Assembly: GCF_902459535.1 (NCBI RefSeq)
Contig: NZ_LR699554.1
Span: forward strand, 1,240,001 to 1,304,000
Direction: 5' to 3'
DNA length: 64,000 nt
Source of the DNA: Paraburkholderia dioscoreae
GTDB taxonomy: Bacteria; Pseudomonadota; Gammaproteobacteria; Burkholderiales; Burkholderiaceae
In this document: piece after piece, positions 1 to 7,659 of the stretch
Layout of the letters: every line of letters begins with the position of its first letter
Position numbering within the stretch: position 1 is the first letter of the stretch
Notes under the pieces: model-generated
Told to the model about the DNA's origin: nothing
Seen by the model: only the letters and a program-made list of their open reading frames with translations
Databases searched by the model: none
Program-made: the position numbers and the translations under genes

Positions 1-728
1 CGGAATTCGTCGATCCAGGCGTCGGCGCCCGCGTAATACTCGTGATTGCCCGTCACGAGAAAGGCGCCGTGGCGCGCGCTCAACCGTGACAGCGGCTGCG
101 TATGTCTGGTCAATTGCGGCACGCTGCCGTCCACGATATCGCCGGTGACAGCGATCAGATCCGGCTTGAGGCGATTCACCGCGTCGACGATCGCATCGAC
201 ATAGCGGCGTTTGATGGTCGGTCCAACGTGAATGTCGCTGATCTGCACGATCGTGAAGCCGTCGAGCGCGGCCGGCAAATCGTCGATCGGCACTTCGATC
301 GTCACCACCTTCGCGCGACGGCGAGCGTTGAACAGGCCGACAAGCGTAGAGAGCAGCGCGAGCAACGGCACCGCCGCTGCGGAGCCGGTCCGCCAGTGCG
401 CGATGGCAACGGTGTTCGGCCAGATCGCATCGACGGTCAGAAGCGAGGCGAGCACGAGGTCGCGCACGAAAGTCAGGACCAGCAGTGAGGAGAAGAAACC
501 CATCACCAGCAGACCGACCCACGCGAGCCGGTCGCTGAGCGGCTGCTGTTTGATCGTGCGCGCCAGCATGCCGAGTGGAATGAGAAAGATCGACAGCACG
601 AGCCACAACCCGCACAGCCAGCGGCCGGCGGTATCGATCGGCATGTCCGGAATCAGACGAAAGCCGACGTAAATGTGCAGCAGGATGCCAATCAGGATGA
701 TGCGAACAAGAAACGATGAGCGGCGCAT
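1..728 (-). CDS. Membrane-anchored metallophosphoesterase, YkuE-like (3' end outside window)
   Basis: Only the N-terminal 242 residues lie in the window; the gene runs off the left edge. The start is the ATG whose complement is at 726-728. The first ~135 residues hold about four hydrophobic segments (roughly 8-25, 38-56, 68-96, 115-133). A calcineurin-like phosphoesterase domain follows, with the metal-ligand motifs SDIH (164-167), GD (196-197) and GNHE (227-230). Membrane-attached members of this family hydrolyse phosphoester or lipid-linked phosphate substrates at the membrane face; the substrate here cannot be deduced. The final metal-binding GHxH block would lie beyond the edge. Confidence 0.88.
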   Translation of the reverse strand, partial: MRRSSFLVRIILIGILLHIYVGFRLIPDMPIDTAGRWLCGLWLVLSIFLIPLGMLARTIKQQPLSDRLAWVGLLVMGFFSSLLVLTFVRDLVLASLLTVDAIWPNTVAIAHWRTGSAAAVPLLALLSTLVGLFNARRRAKVVTIEVPIDDLPAALDGFTIVQISDIHVGPTIKRRYVDAIVDAVNRLKPDLIAVTGDIVDGSVPQLTRHTQPLSRLSARHGAFLVTGNHEYYAGADAWIDEF

Positions 729-1116
729 AGAGAGGATCAGGGCGGGAAGGGGCCGGCACGAGCGGAAGGGCGGCGCTACTCGTGCGTTGCGGCAATGCCG
801 GGGCGAACGAGCCGACCCATTCTACCGAGATGTGCAATCGCCTGCCGGCGGCGTCAAATTTGCCGCTGACGTGGCGAGCCGCTGCCCGTGGGAAGGCGCC
901 TGCATGGTACTGCATTGCAGCATCCAGGCCGCCGTATCTGGCTCATCCGGCCGTCTGTTGCGCTCGAATTAAATGGGCTTTGAATTGTGTTCGGGCGTGG
1001 ACTATTCTGAAATAGAACCGGCTTGCAGCAAAGCTAAGGCAAGGGTCTCAGAGAAGGCCCTGGCGGTCTGCTAGCGGTTCGTTTATCGCCTGCAGAGGCG
1101 AAGGCAGGAGGCACAG
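729..1116. other. Divergent intergenic region
   Basis: A 388-base stretch between a minus-strand phosphoesterase gene and a plus-strand small membrane protein gene. I see a promoter for the rightward gene near 980-1008. The rest has no convincing gene: short open frames here lack ribosome sites and resemble no known protein. Confidence 0.5.
980..1008 (+). promoter_or_regulatory. Putative sigma-70 promoter for the 1117 gene
   Basis: A -35-like TTGAAT (980-985) and a -10-like TATTCT (1003-1008) are separated by exactly 17 bases, about 110 bases before the start codon at 1117. Assigned by eye. Confidence 0.45.
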
Positions 1117-1446
1117 ATGAAACTGCTCAGATCAGGCAACCCGTTCCGTCACGCGCACCATACGCATCATGTCGGATACGAAGGCAGTCATGTCATGCTG
1201 CCGCTCGTGGTCATATCGGTGATGGCGATCGGCCTGTACTTCGGCGTGCGCAACATCGATTTTTCCGAATTGGGCAAGACCGCGCTGTTCTACGTGGTGA
1301 TGCTATGCGTCGCCTTGGGTATCGCGGGATTGTTCGGCGTCGTCGGAGCGTGGGTTCGGTCGGGCGGCGACGAGGCCGAGGAGGGCTTCTGCTTCGTTGG
1401 TGCGCTGATCGGCGCGGTGGTGTTTTACGTGGCGCTCTTCAGTTGA
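1117..1446 (+). CDS. Small His-rich membrane protein of unknown function
   Basis: A 109-residue protein preceded by a good ribosome site (AGGAGG ending about six bases before the ATG). The cytoplasmic-looking N-terminus is strikingly rich in His (five between residues 12 and 18, another near 25). Three hydrophobic segments follow (about 27-44, 54-80, 90-107), with an acidic GGDEAEE loop between the second and third. I do not recognise the family. The His-rich head could bind a metal, but that is only a suggestion. It stands alone, convergent with the nitroreductase gene to its right. Confidence 0.7.
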   Translation: MKLLRSGNPFRHAHHTHHVGYEGSHVMLPLVVISVMAIGLYFGVRNIDFSELGKTALFYVVMLCVALGIAGLFGVVGAWVRSGGDEAEEGFCFVGALIGAVVFYVALFS

Positions 1447-1477
1447 CCGGACTCGGCAGCGGGTCGGAGGCTACGGA

Positions 1478-2062
1478 TCAGACGATCCGCGCGGCTTCGT
1501 CGAAAGCAAAGCGCGGGCTGCGTGGAAACAGCTTCGACGGGTCGCCGTAGCCCAGATTGATCAGAAAGTTCGACTTCACGGTCGTGCCGGCGAAGAAAGC
1601 TTCGTCCACTTTGGCGGCGTCGAAACCTGACATCGCACCCGTATCCAGGCCTAGCGCGCGGGCGGCGAGAATCAAATAGCCGCCTTGCAGCGTCGAATTG
1701 CGAAATGCCGTGTCGGCAATCGTCTTGTCGTTGCCGGCAAACCAACTGCGCGCGTCCGCGTGCGGAAACAGCTTAGGCAGATGCTCGTAAAACGCCATGT
1801 CCATCCCGACGATCGCCGTGACCGGCGCTGCCATCGTCTTCTCGAGATTGCCTGCCGACAATGCCGGGCGCAGCTTCTCCTTGCCTTCCTGCGTTTTGAC
1901 GAAGACGAAGCGGCCCGGGCTCGAATTGGCCGAGGTCGGGCCGAGCAGGACGAGTTCGACGAGTTGCCGCAGCACGGCGTCGTCGACGGGTTCCGGCTGC
2001 CAGCCGTTATGCGTGCGCGCTTCGCGAAAAAGCTGATCGAGCGCCTGGTCGGAGAGAATCAT
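1478..2062 (-). CDS. RutE/HadB-family nitroreductase (malonic semialdehyde reductase-like)
   Basis: A 194-residue FMN-dependent nitroreductase-fold protein. It carries the family signatures FREARTHNGW near the N-terminus, GPTSANSSP (about 40-48), FRNSTLQGGY and MSGFDAAKVD. RutE-type members reduce malonic semialdehyde to 3-hydroxypropionate in pyrimidine breakdown. No other rut genes are present, so a general nitro- or aldehyde-reductase role is equally possible. I chose the ATG at 2062 over an upstream in-frame start at 2125 because it matches the family N-terminus and has AAGGGA at good distance. Convergent with the 1117 gene and divergent from the AlkB-like gene. Confidence 0.88.
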   Translation of the reverse strand: MILSDQALDQLFREARTHNGWQPEPVDDAVLRQLVELVLLGPTSANSSPGRFVFVKTQEGKEKLRPALSAGNLEKTMAAPVTAIVGMDMAFYEHLPKLFPHADARSWFAGNDKTIADTAFRNSTLQGGYLILAARALGLDTGAMSGFDAAKVDEAFFAGTTVKSNFLINLGYGDPSKLFPRSPRFAFDEAARIV

Positions 2063-2225
2063 GTTGAGTGTCCCTTGAAGGTGGCGTGCGAGGAATGAAT
2101 ATGACTGCTGCGGATGAAACCGCAACGTGCCTGCGTGAACGCTGTCGTCGTTGCCGCCATAATAACCAGGGTTCTCATCCTCATCCCGTTACGCTTTGAA
2201 CGCGCGCTCATACTCAGGCAATCTC

Positions 2226-2837
2226 ATGACGGATTTCTTCGCGGATTTTTCCGATGCTCCGCCGGCGCCCGACGTCGACTGGTATCCCGATTGGCTGCCG
2301 CCCGCAACGGCGGTGCGGGCGTTGACGCAACTCATCGACGAAGTCGAATGGCGTCAGGACATGATGGGCACGCCCGCAGGCCGCGTGCCGTTGCCGCGGC
2401 TGACCGCCTGGCAAGGCGAGCCCGACGCGGTTTATGTCTACTCGGGCATTCGCAACGTGCCGCAACCGTGGACGCCGACGGTTGCCGAACTGAAGTCGGC
2501 CGCAGAGTCGGTTTGCGACGCGCATTTCAATAGCGTGCTGATCAACCGCTATCGCAGCGGCGCCGACAGCATGGGCTGGCACGCGGACCGCGAGCCCGAA
2601 CTCGGCGCTCAGCCTGTGATCGCGTCGGTGAGCCTGGGCGTCGCGCGCACGTTCGATTTGCGGCACAACAGGAGCGGTGTCGTGCAGTCTTTTTCGCTCA
2701 AGGGCGGCAGCTTGCTGGTAATGAAAGGCAACACGCAGGCGGACTGGCGGCATAGGGTGCAGAAGGAGCCGCGCGTAGCGGGGGAGCGGATCAATCTGAC
2801 GTTTCGCTGGGTGACGCCGCGCGCGGGTGCTCGCTGA
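2226..2837 (+). CDS. AlkB-family 2-oxoglutarate/Fe(II) dioxygenase (ALKBH2-like)
   Basis: A 203-residue compact AlkB-type oxygenase, which in this family removes alkyl groups from damaged nucleic-acid bases. The core reads NSVLINRYRSG...GWHADREPELG, with the iron ligands in H-x-D (H119, D121). A distal His lies in DWRHRV (about 176), and the 2-oxoglutarate-binding Arg lies in RINLTFR (about 194). The layout resembles the short ALKBH2/3-like branch more than E. coli AlkB. I prefer the ATG at 2226 (MTDFF) to an in-frame TTG at 2196. Ribosome site weak. No ada or other repair genes adjoin it. Confidence 0.9.
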   Translation: MTDFFADFSDAPPAPDVDWYPDWLPPATAVRALTQLIDEVEWRQDMMGTPAGRVPLPRLTAWQGEPDAVYVYSGIRNVPQPWTPTVAELKSAAESVCDAHFNSVLINRYRSGADSMGWHADREPELGAQPVIASVSLGVARTFDLRHNRSGVVQSFSLKGGSLLVMKGNTQADWRHRVQKEPRVAGERINLTFRWVTPRAGAR

Positions 2838-2934
2838 TGCCGGGGGCCGCTCGCGGCTGGCGCGGTTCGTATCTCCGACAGGTCGCTGCAGGTGCTTGCC
2901 CGTGTTGTCCTGGCCTTGAATCGGGCAGCTTCGC

Positions 2935-3867
2935 TTAGTCGGCGTCCAGACGTCGTCTTGCAGTGGCGGCGAGTCGACCGAACGGGAAGGTGCTGGCGGC
3001 GAGCGCCGTGGTATTCGGAAAATATTCGCGCGCAATGTCGGTCAAGATCTGGCCCGGCGGCGCTTCGATCAGCACGCGCGCGCCCATTTCCTGCATGACC
3101 GTGAGCGCGTCGAACCAGCGCACGGTGTAGCGCATATTGGTTGCGAGATCGTCGCGGATCGCGTCCGCCGTGTACAAAGGGCGGCCGCCGCGGTTGCCGA
3201 CATACGTGCTGTGCGGCGCGTGAAACGGTATTTCCTGTGCGTAGGCCAGCAAGCCGTCCGCGGCCTGCGCGAGCAATTCGCAATGCGACGGTACGCTCAC
3301 CGCGAGGCGCGTGGCCTTGCGTGCGCCTGCGGCCAGCGCGCGTGCGATGAAGGCGTCGAGCGCGTCGTTTGCGCCCGCCACGACAATCTGGCGCGGTGCG
3401 TTCACGTTGCCGATATAGACTTGCTGCCGGTCTTCATCCGCATGCCGCGCGGCGAGCGTTTCCACCTGATACTCGGTCAATCCCGAGATTGCCGCGAGAC
3501 CGTAGCCGGATGGGTACGCGGTCTCCATCAGTTCGGCGCGGCGGCGAACCATCTTCAACGCGTCTGCGAAATGAATCGCGCCGCAACTGACTGCCGCCGC
3601 GTATGCGCCGACCGATAAACCCGCGCTGATCTGCGGCACGAGCTGTTCGCCAGCCAGTGCGCGCGTGATCGCCACGCCCGCGACCGTCAGGCCGATCTGC
3701 ACGGAGACGGTCGAGCGCAAAGCGTCCGGCGTGTCCAGCGTGCGCACATCGACGCCGAGTACCTGCGAAGCTTCCTCGAGCGTGTCGCGCACTGCATCGT
3801 GCTGCGGCAGACGATGCAGGAACCCATCGGTCTGCGCGCCTTGTCCGGGGAAAAGCAGGGCGAGCAT
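2935..3867 (-). CDS. mdcH: Malonate decarboxylase epsilon subunit (malonyl-CoA:ACP transacylase)
   Basis: A 310-residue acyltransferase of the FabD fold. It has the oxyanion GQGAQ motif at 8-12, the nucleophilic Ser in GLSVG (S85) and a catalytic His in VPSHCELL (about 195). MdcH loads malonyl onto the thiol of the Mdc acyl carrier subunit to start the decarboxylation cycle. The ATG at 3867 overlaps the mdcG stop by one base (TGATG), which fixes the start despite an open frame extending upstream to 3966. It is the last gene of the mdc operon. Confidence 0.95.
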   Translation of the reverse strand: MLALLFPGQGAQTDGFLHRLPQHDAVRDTLEEASQVLGVDVRTLDTPDALRSTVSVQIGLTVAGVAITRALAGEQLVPQISAGLSVGAYAAAVSCGAIHFADALKMVRRRAELMETAYPSGYGLAAISGLTEYQVETLAARHADEDRQQVYIGNVNAPRQIVVAGANDALDAFIARALAAGARKATRLAVSVPSHCELLAQAADGLLAYAQEIPFHAPHSTYVGNRGGRPLYTADAIRDDLATNMRYTVRWFDALTVMQEMGARVLIEAPPGQILTDIAREYFPNTTALAASTFPFGRLAATARRRLDAD

Positions 3868-4568
3868 CAGGCGTTGTCGCCGTGCGCCGCGGTGGCCCAC
3901 GGATCGGGAATCAGGCACGGACCGCTTGCGTGGCGCGCCATCACGCGTGGTTTGCCCGCTGCCCATTCGGCCAGGGCCACGCCGCCCGCAGGTGTGTCGA
4001 GTTGCGCGTCCACGCGAACGCCGGCGCGTTGCGCCAGCGCTTGCAGATAGTCCTGCAATTGAATCGCGAGGTTTCGCGCGAGCGGTTTTTCATAGGCTCG
4101 AATGAGCAGGTCGAGATCGCTCGATGCCGTCACCGTCGGTGTCTGTGTCGCCAGTTCAAAACCGGCGCTGCCGGTCGGTCCCCAGACGAATGCGCCCAAC
4201 GGGCCGGCCACATCGTCCTGCAACGCGGCGAGTGCGGCGAAAGCGGGCAATGCGGTGCGCGCGGCGAGTGGAGCGCGTGACGCGAGCGTTTCCGGCGACA
4301 CCGCAGTCACCACATCCGCCGACAACGCCCACGTAGCGTAGCGTTGCGACCGCCCGGCACCGCGCACACCGATCGCAACGAACCCGTCTGCCGCCAGCGC
4401 GCGTCTGACCACCGCATACGGTGCGCGCCCGAAAGCGTCGCGCACCCATGCCGGTTCAGCATCGAATGGCTGCAGACGTTGCAGGCGCAGCAAGTCGTGC
4501 GGCCGCCATCGCGCGTCGCACGACAACGCGTGGTCGATGGCAAACGGCGGCGCGGCGCACGCCTGCAT
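3867..4568 (-). CDS. mdcG: Phosphoribosyl-dephospho-CoA transferase (holo-ACP synthase of malonate decarboxylase)
   Basis: A 233-residue protein that attaches the 2'-(5''-triphosphoribosyl)-3'-dephospho-CoA prosthetic group to the Ser of the Mdc acyl carrier protein. Seen here: a nucleotidyltransferase-like block WGPTGSAGFEL followed by SDLDLLI, whose acidic residues would bind the metal. The ATG at 4568 shares its A with the mdcE stop (TAATG), so I chose it over an ATG five codons upstream at 4583. It sits between mdcE and mdcH, as in characterised mdc operons. Confidence 0.93.
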   Translation of the reverse strand: MQACAAPPFAIDHALSCDARWRPHDLLRLQRLQPFDAEPAWVRDAFGRAPYAVVRRALAADGFVAIGVRGAGRSQRYATWALSADVVTAVSPETLASRAPLAARTALPAFAALAALQDDVAGPLGAFVWGPTGSAGFELATQTPTVTASSDLDLLIRAYEKPLARNLAIQLQDYLQALAQRAGVRVDAQLDTPAGGVALAEWAAGKPRVMARHASGPCLIPDPWATAAHGDNA

Positions 4569-5386
4569 TACACGGCATCCCATTGTTCGGCGAGACGCCG
4601 GTGCACTTCGATCGACGCCGCGCGATTCTTCTGCGCCTCAGCCGATTCCAGCCGATGCGCGAGGTTGCGGCGGCCGTCGTCGCGCACGCTGCGAATCTGT
4701 GCGGTCAACACCTGGCGCACGCGCTCGATCTGCGCGGCGTCCGGCGCGTCGGCATCGACGCCGTCGATCAACTGGTCGAGCAGTCCAAGCCTGGCGAACG
4801 ACGCCATTGAGTACGACATCGGCACGATGGTTTCGCCGAGCGCGTCGAGTGCTTCGACCGTGCGGCGCGTGACGCGCGCGGCGGCTTCCTTGCCCATTGC
4901 GTGAACCATCGTACCGGGCGCGTCGAGCGCGACGATGCGGTTGGCCTGATAGCCGTGCGCGAGGAAAGCGCCCGACATCGCCGGCCCGACGATCAGCGCG
5001 ATCACCGGATGACCCGCGTCGCGCGCGCTCGCGTAGGCGTCGACGGCGGCCGCGCACGCGAGGTGAATGCCGAGCATCTCCTCGCGATAGCCGTACGCCT
5101 GGCTTTTCACATCGACGATCGCCACGATCGGGCGGCGCGTGCCACTCGCTTCGTCTCGTGCCATCGCGTCGCGCACGGCGCGCGCGAGCCGCCAACCCTG
5201 TTCGAGGCCGACGACGTTATCGGTCGCGCGCGGAAAGCGGTTGGAAGGATCGGGCACGACCGCGAAGAAGTGGGCCGTTTCGCCGCCGAGTGGCGCGTCG
5301 GCGCTCCACACGGGAGCGTGGCTGACCGATTCGCCGGCAAGCGCCCGGAACCAGCGCGCACCGCGGCTGGGTTGTACGTCGCTCAT
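4568..5386 (-). CDS. mdcE: Biotin-independent malonate decarboxylase gamma subunit
   Basis: A 272-residue carboxyltransferase-type subunit. With MdcD it decarboxylates malonyl-S-ACP to acetyl-S-ACP. The crotonase-like core is seen in IVDVKSQAYGYREE, HPVIALIVGPAMSGAFLAHGY and the MVHAMGKEAAARVT segment. Start: the ATG at 5386 overlaps the mdcD stop in an ATGA arrangement, a sign of translational coupling. The order mdcD-mdcE-mdcG-mdcH matches known biotin-independent systems. Confidence 0.95.
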   Translation of the reverse strand: MSDVQPSRGARWFRALAGESVSHAPVWSADAPLGGETAHFFAVVPDPSNRFPRATDNVVGLEQGWRLARAVRDAMARDEASGTRRPIVAIVDVKSQAYGYREEMLGIHLACAAAVDAYASARDAGHPVIALIVGPAMSGAFLAHGYQANRIVALDAPGTMVHAMGKEAAARVTRRTVEALDALGETIVPMSYSMASFARLGLLDQLIDGVDADAPDAAQIERVRQVLTAQIRSVRDDGRRNLAHRLESAEAQKNRAASIEVHRRLAEQWDAV

Positions 5387-6276
5387 ACCTGCTCCTTGCG
5401 CAATGTGTTCCGCGCGTTCTGCACGTGACGGTTGAATACGTCACGCATGGTTTCCGGCGTGACGGTGGCGGGATCGATCTGCGCGAGCCGGTTCAGGAAA
5501 ATGTCGACCTGTTCGCTGCGATGCGCGGCCGGCACACCCTGCGCGAACGCGGCATGCACGGCGGCGCGCACCGCGTCGGCGTCGTCGTCGACCAGTTGAT
5601 CGGCGAGCGCGGTCGCCGTGCGCTGTTCGCCGCCGATCAGTTGCCACACGCGGCGGCGATCGCTGGCGTCGAGTTCCTCGATGCCGGCCTCCTGTTCGAT
5701 CACCTCGGGGCCGTTCATGCCGAGCCGCCCCTGCTTCGTGACGACCAGGTACGAGCACAACGCCGCGGCCAGCGACATGCCGCCGAAGCACCCGACCATG
5801 CCCGCGATCACGCCGACCACCAGCACATGCCGGCGCAACGCGACGATGGCCGCCTGAATCTCCGCGATCACCGCGAGGCCGAGGTTGGCTTCCTGCAACC
5901 GCACGCCGCCCGTTTCGAACAGCACGACCGGCCGCACGATCTTGCCGCGTTCGCAGTCGCGCAACGCCAGTTCGAGCGCGGCGGCGATCTTGCTGCCCGA
6001 CACTTCGCCGATGCTGCCGCCCTGGAACGCGGATTCGATCGCGGCGACCACGGCGGGCTCGCCGCCGATGGTGCCGCGCGCGATCACGCAGCCGTCATCC
6101 GCCTGGCAGACGACGCCTTGCAACGGCAGCCACGGCGATTCGATCCGGTCGAACGGGCCGAGCAGTTCGCGGAAGGTGCCCGCATCCAGCAGCGAGCGGG
6201 CGCGTTCGCGCGCCGGCAGTTCGATGAAACTTTCGCGCAGCAGCGGCGCGGGATGGGTGCTCGCAACCGTATTCAT
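5383..6276 (-). CDS. mdcD: Biotin-independent malonate decarboxylase beta subunit
   Basis: A 297-residue carboxyltransferase-family subunit that pairs with MdcE. It shows the family's glycine-rich region VGVIAGMVGCFGGMSLAA, which forms an oxyanion pocket, followed by LGMNGPEVIEQEAG. It overlaps mdcE by four bases and its own ATG overlaps the mdcC stop by four bases (ATGA), so these subunits are translationally coupled. Confidence 0.95.
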   Translation of the reverse strand: MNTVASTHPAPLLRESFIELPARERARSLLDAGTFRELLGPFDRIESPWLPLQGVVCQADDGCVIARGTIGGEPAVVAAIESAFQGGSIGEVSGSKIAAALELALRDCERGKIVRPVVLFETGGVRLQEANLGLAVIAEIQAAIVALRRHVLVVGVIAGMVGCFGGMSLAAALCSYLVVTKQGRLGMNGPEVIEQEAGIEELDASDRRRVWQLIGGEQRTATALADQLVDDDADAVRAAVHAAFAQGVPAAHRSEQVDIFLNRLAQIDPATVTPETMRDVFNRHVQNARNTLRKEQV

Positions 6277-6587
6277 GCGTCGTCTCCCTGTTCGGCGGCT
6301 TCGACGGCTTCCGCGAGCCGCAACGCGACCACACCGGGCGTTGCGCCGAAGTCGTTGATTTCGATTTGCGCGGCGCCGTCGTAGCGGGTGAAAAAGCGGT
6401 CGAGCACGCTTTTCCAGATGTGGCTGTAGCCGTCGACGCTGGTGCGTACGACCACATGCGCCGCCAGCGCGCCAGCCTGGCCGGCGGGCGAGAGCAGCAC
6501 TTCCAGATCGCCCGAGCCCACCACGCCGACATGCGCGCGGGTCGTGACGGCGCGTTGCGCCGGATAGTCGAAGGTCAGATGTTCCAT
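6273..6587 (-). CDS. mdcC: Malonate decarboxylase acyl carrier protein (delta subunit)
   Basis: A 104-residue carrier protein that holds the acyl group on a dephospho-CoA-derived prosthetic group. The attachment Ser is expected in the VVGSGDLEVLL block near residue 25. The start is the ATG at 6587; open frame continues far upstream but belongs to no family there. It overlaps the end of mdcB by 13 bases and the start of mdcD by four. It is the substrate of MdcB/MdcG (modification) and MdcH (malonyl loading). Confidence 0.94.
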   Translation of the reverse strand: MEHLTFDYPAQRAVTTRAHVGVVGSGDLEVLLSPAGQAGALAAHVVVRTSVDGYSHIWKSVLDRFFTRYDGAAQIEINDFGATPGVVALRLAEAVEAAEQGDDA

Positions 6588-7657
6588 GTGTCCGGGCTCC
6601 CGTTGGCGTCGTGATGGGCCAGCATGTCGAGAAAGAGGGTGGCGGCGAGCAGATCGGCTGCGCCGCCGGGCGATGCGTTGAGCGTCAGCAGGTTGCGTTC
6701 GAGTGCGGCGAGCGCTTCGAGGCCCGCCGGCGTCGAACTGCCGCCCGCGTCCAGCACACGCTGCGCGCCGTGTTGTCCGGCGTGCAAGCCGGGCAGTCCC
6801 GCGCGATGCAGCAGGCAGGTGTCGTCCAGCTTTGCCATGATCGAGAGCAGCGTGTCGAGGCGCGCGGCGTTTTCGCCGATGCCTCGCTCGCGCGCCGCGA
6901 GCAACGCAGGCAGGCCGACCTCGATGACGTGCGGAAAGCCGTCTTGCGCTTCGCGGCGCGCGCCGCCGACGTGATAGCGCTGACGCGCGCGTTCGCCGTG
7001 ACTGTCGGAGGGCGCGGCGAAGCGGTCCGGAAAGCAGGCGATCTGCGCGGCACCCGTGCAGATCCGCGACGCATTCGGACGCACGGCCCCGGCGGGCAAC
7101 GACGCGCCCGCGACCAGCAGCCCGACGATCCAGATCGCGCCGCGATGCGCGTTGGTGCCACCCGTGGCATGCAGCATGTCGAGTTCCCCCGCGCGGCCGA
7201 TCTGTGCGAGCTCGGTGCGCAACAACGCGGACGGTTCGCCGCGGCGGCGCGCCGCGCGCGCGAGTGTCGCGAAGGTCGGTTCGAGCGCGTGCGCGGAGCG
7301 CAGCATGGTGTCGAGATCGAGGTCGCGATGGGCGCCGCTGCCGCGCCGGTCGACCAGCGCAGGTTTGGGGGTCAGTTGGGCCTCGTCGATCAGCGCGGTG
7401 ATGGCGTAGCGGGCCAACTGTGTGTCGGAAAGGGTGGGCGCGAGGCGGGCGGCGCGAGCGGCCTCGTGCGAAATGTCGGCGCCATTGGCGCATTCCGCGA
7501 CCCCGGCAGCTTCGCCAACCTCGGCGACGCCGGCCAGCCCGACGGTTCCGCCAAACTCGAAGGGCGAATCAACTGCCGGCGCGCGTGCAGCGTTAGCGCG
7601 CGGCGCCGGCGCTTCGTCTCGCGCGCACAATCGCGCACTCAAAACAGCGGGCGCCAT
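6575..7657 (-). CDS. mdcB: Triphosphoribosyl-dephospho-CoA synthase
   Basis: A CitG/MdcB-family protein of about 360 residues that makes the prosthetic-group precursor from dephospho-CoA and ATP. It shows the family block TPKPALVDRRGSGAHRDLD (about residues 97-115) and the later SIMAKLDDTCLLHR and LNASPGGAADLLAA blocks. Two starts are possible: GTG at 7663, which overlaps the mdcA stop (GTGA), or ATG at 7657. I prefer the ATG because the AGGAG at 7667-7671 is nine bases from it but only three from the GTG. The first ~70 residues are Ala-rich and poorly conserved. Confidence 0.92.
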   Translation of the reverse strand: MAPAVLSARLCARDEAPAPRANAARAPAVDSPFEFGGTVGLAGVAEVGEAAGVAECANGADISHEAARAARLAPTLSDTQLARYAITALIDEAQLTPKPALVDRRGSGAHRDLDLDTMLRSAHALEPTFATLARAARRRGEPSALLRTELAQIGRAGELDMLHATGGTNAHRGAIWIVGLLVAGASLPAGAVRPNASRICTGAAQIACFPDRFAAPSDSHGERARQRYHVGGARREAQDGFPHVIEVGLPALLAARERGIGENAARLDTLLSIMAKLDDTCLLHRAGLPGLHAGQHGAQRVLDAGGSSTPAGLEALAALERNLLTLNASPGGAADLLAATLFLDMLAHHDANGSPDTWNI

Positions 7658-7659
7658 GC

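Noticed and set aside
5425..6384. A 319-codon plus-strand open frame opposite mdcD
   Set aside because: Same cause: antisense to a conserved gene, no ribosome site and no recognisable domain.
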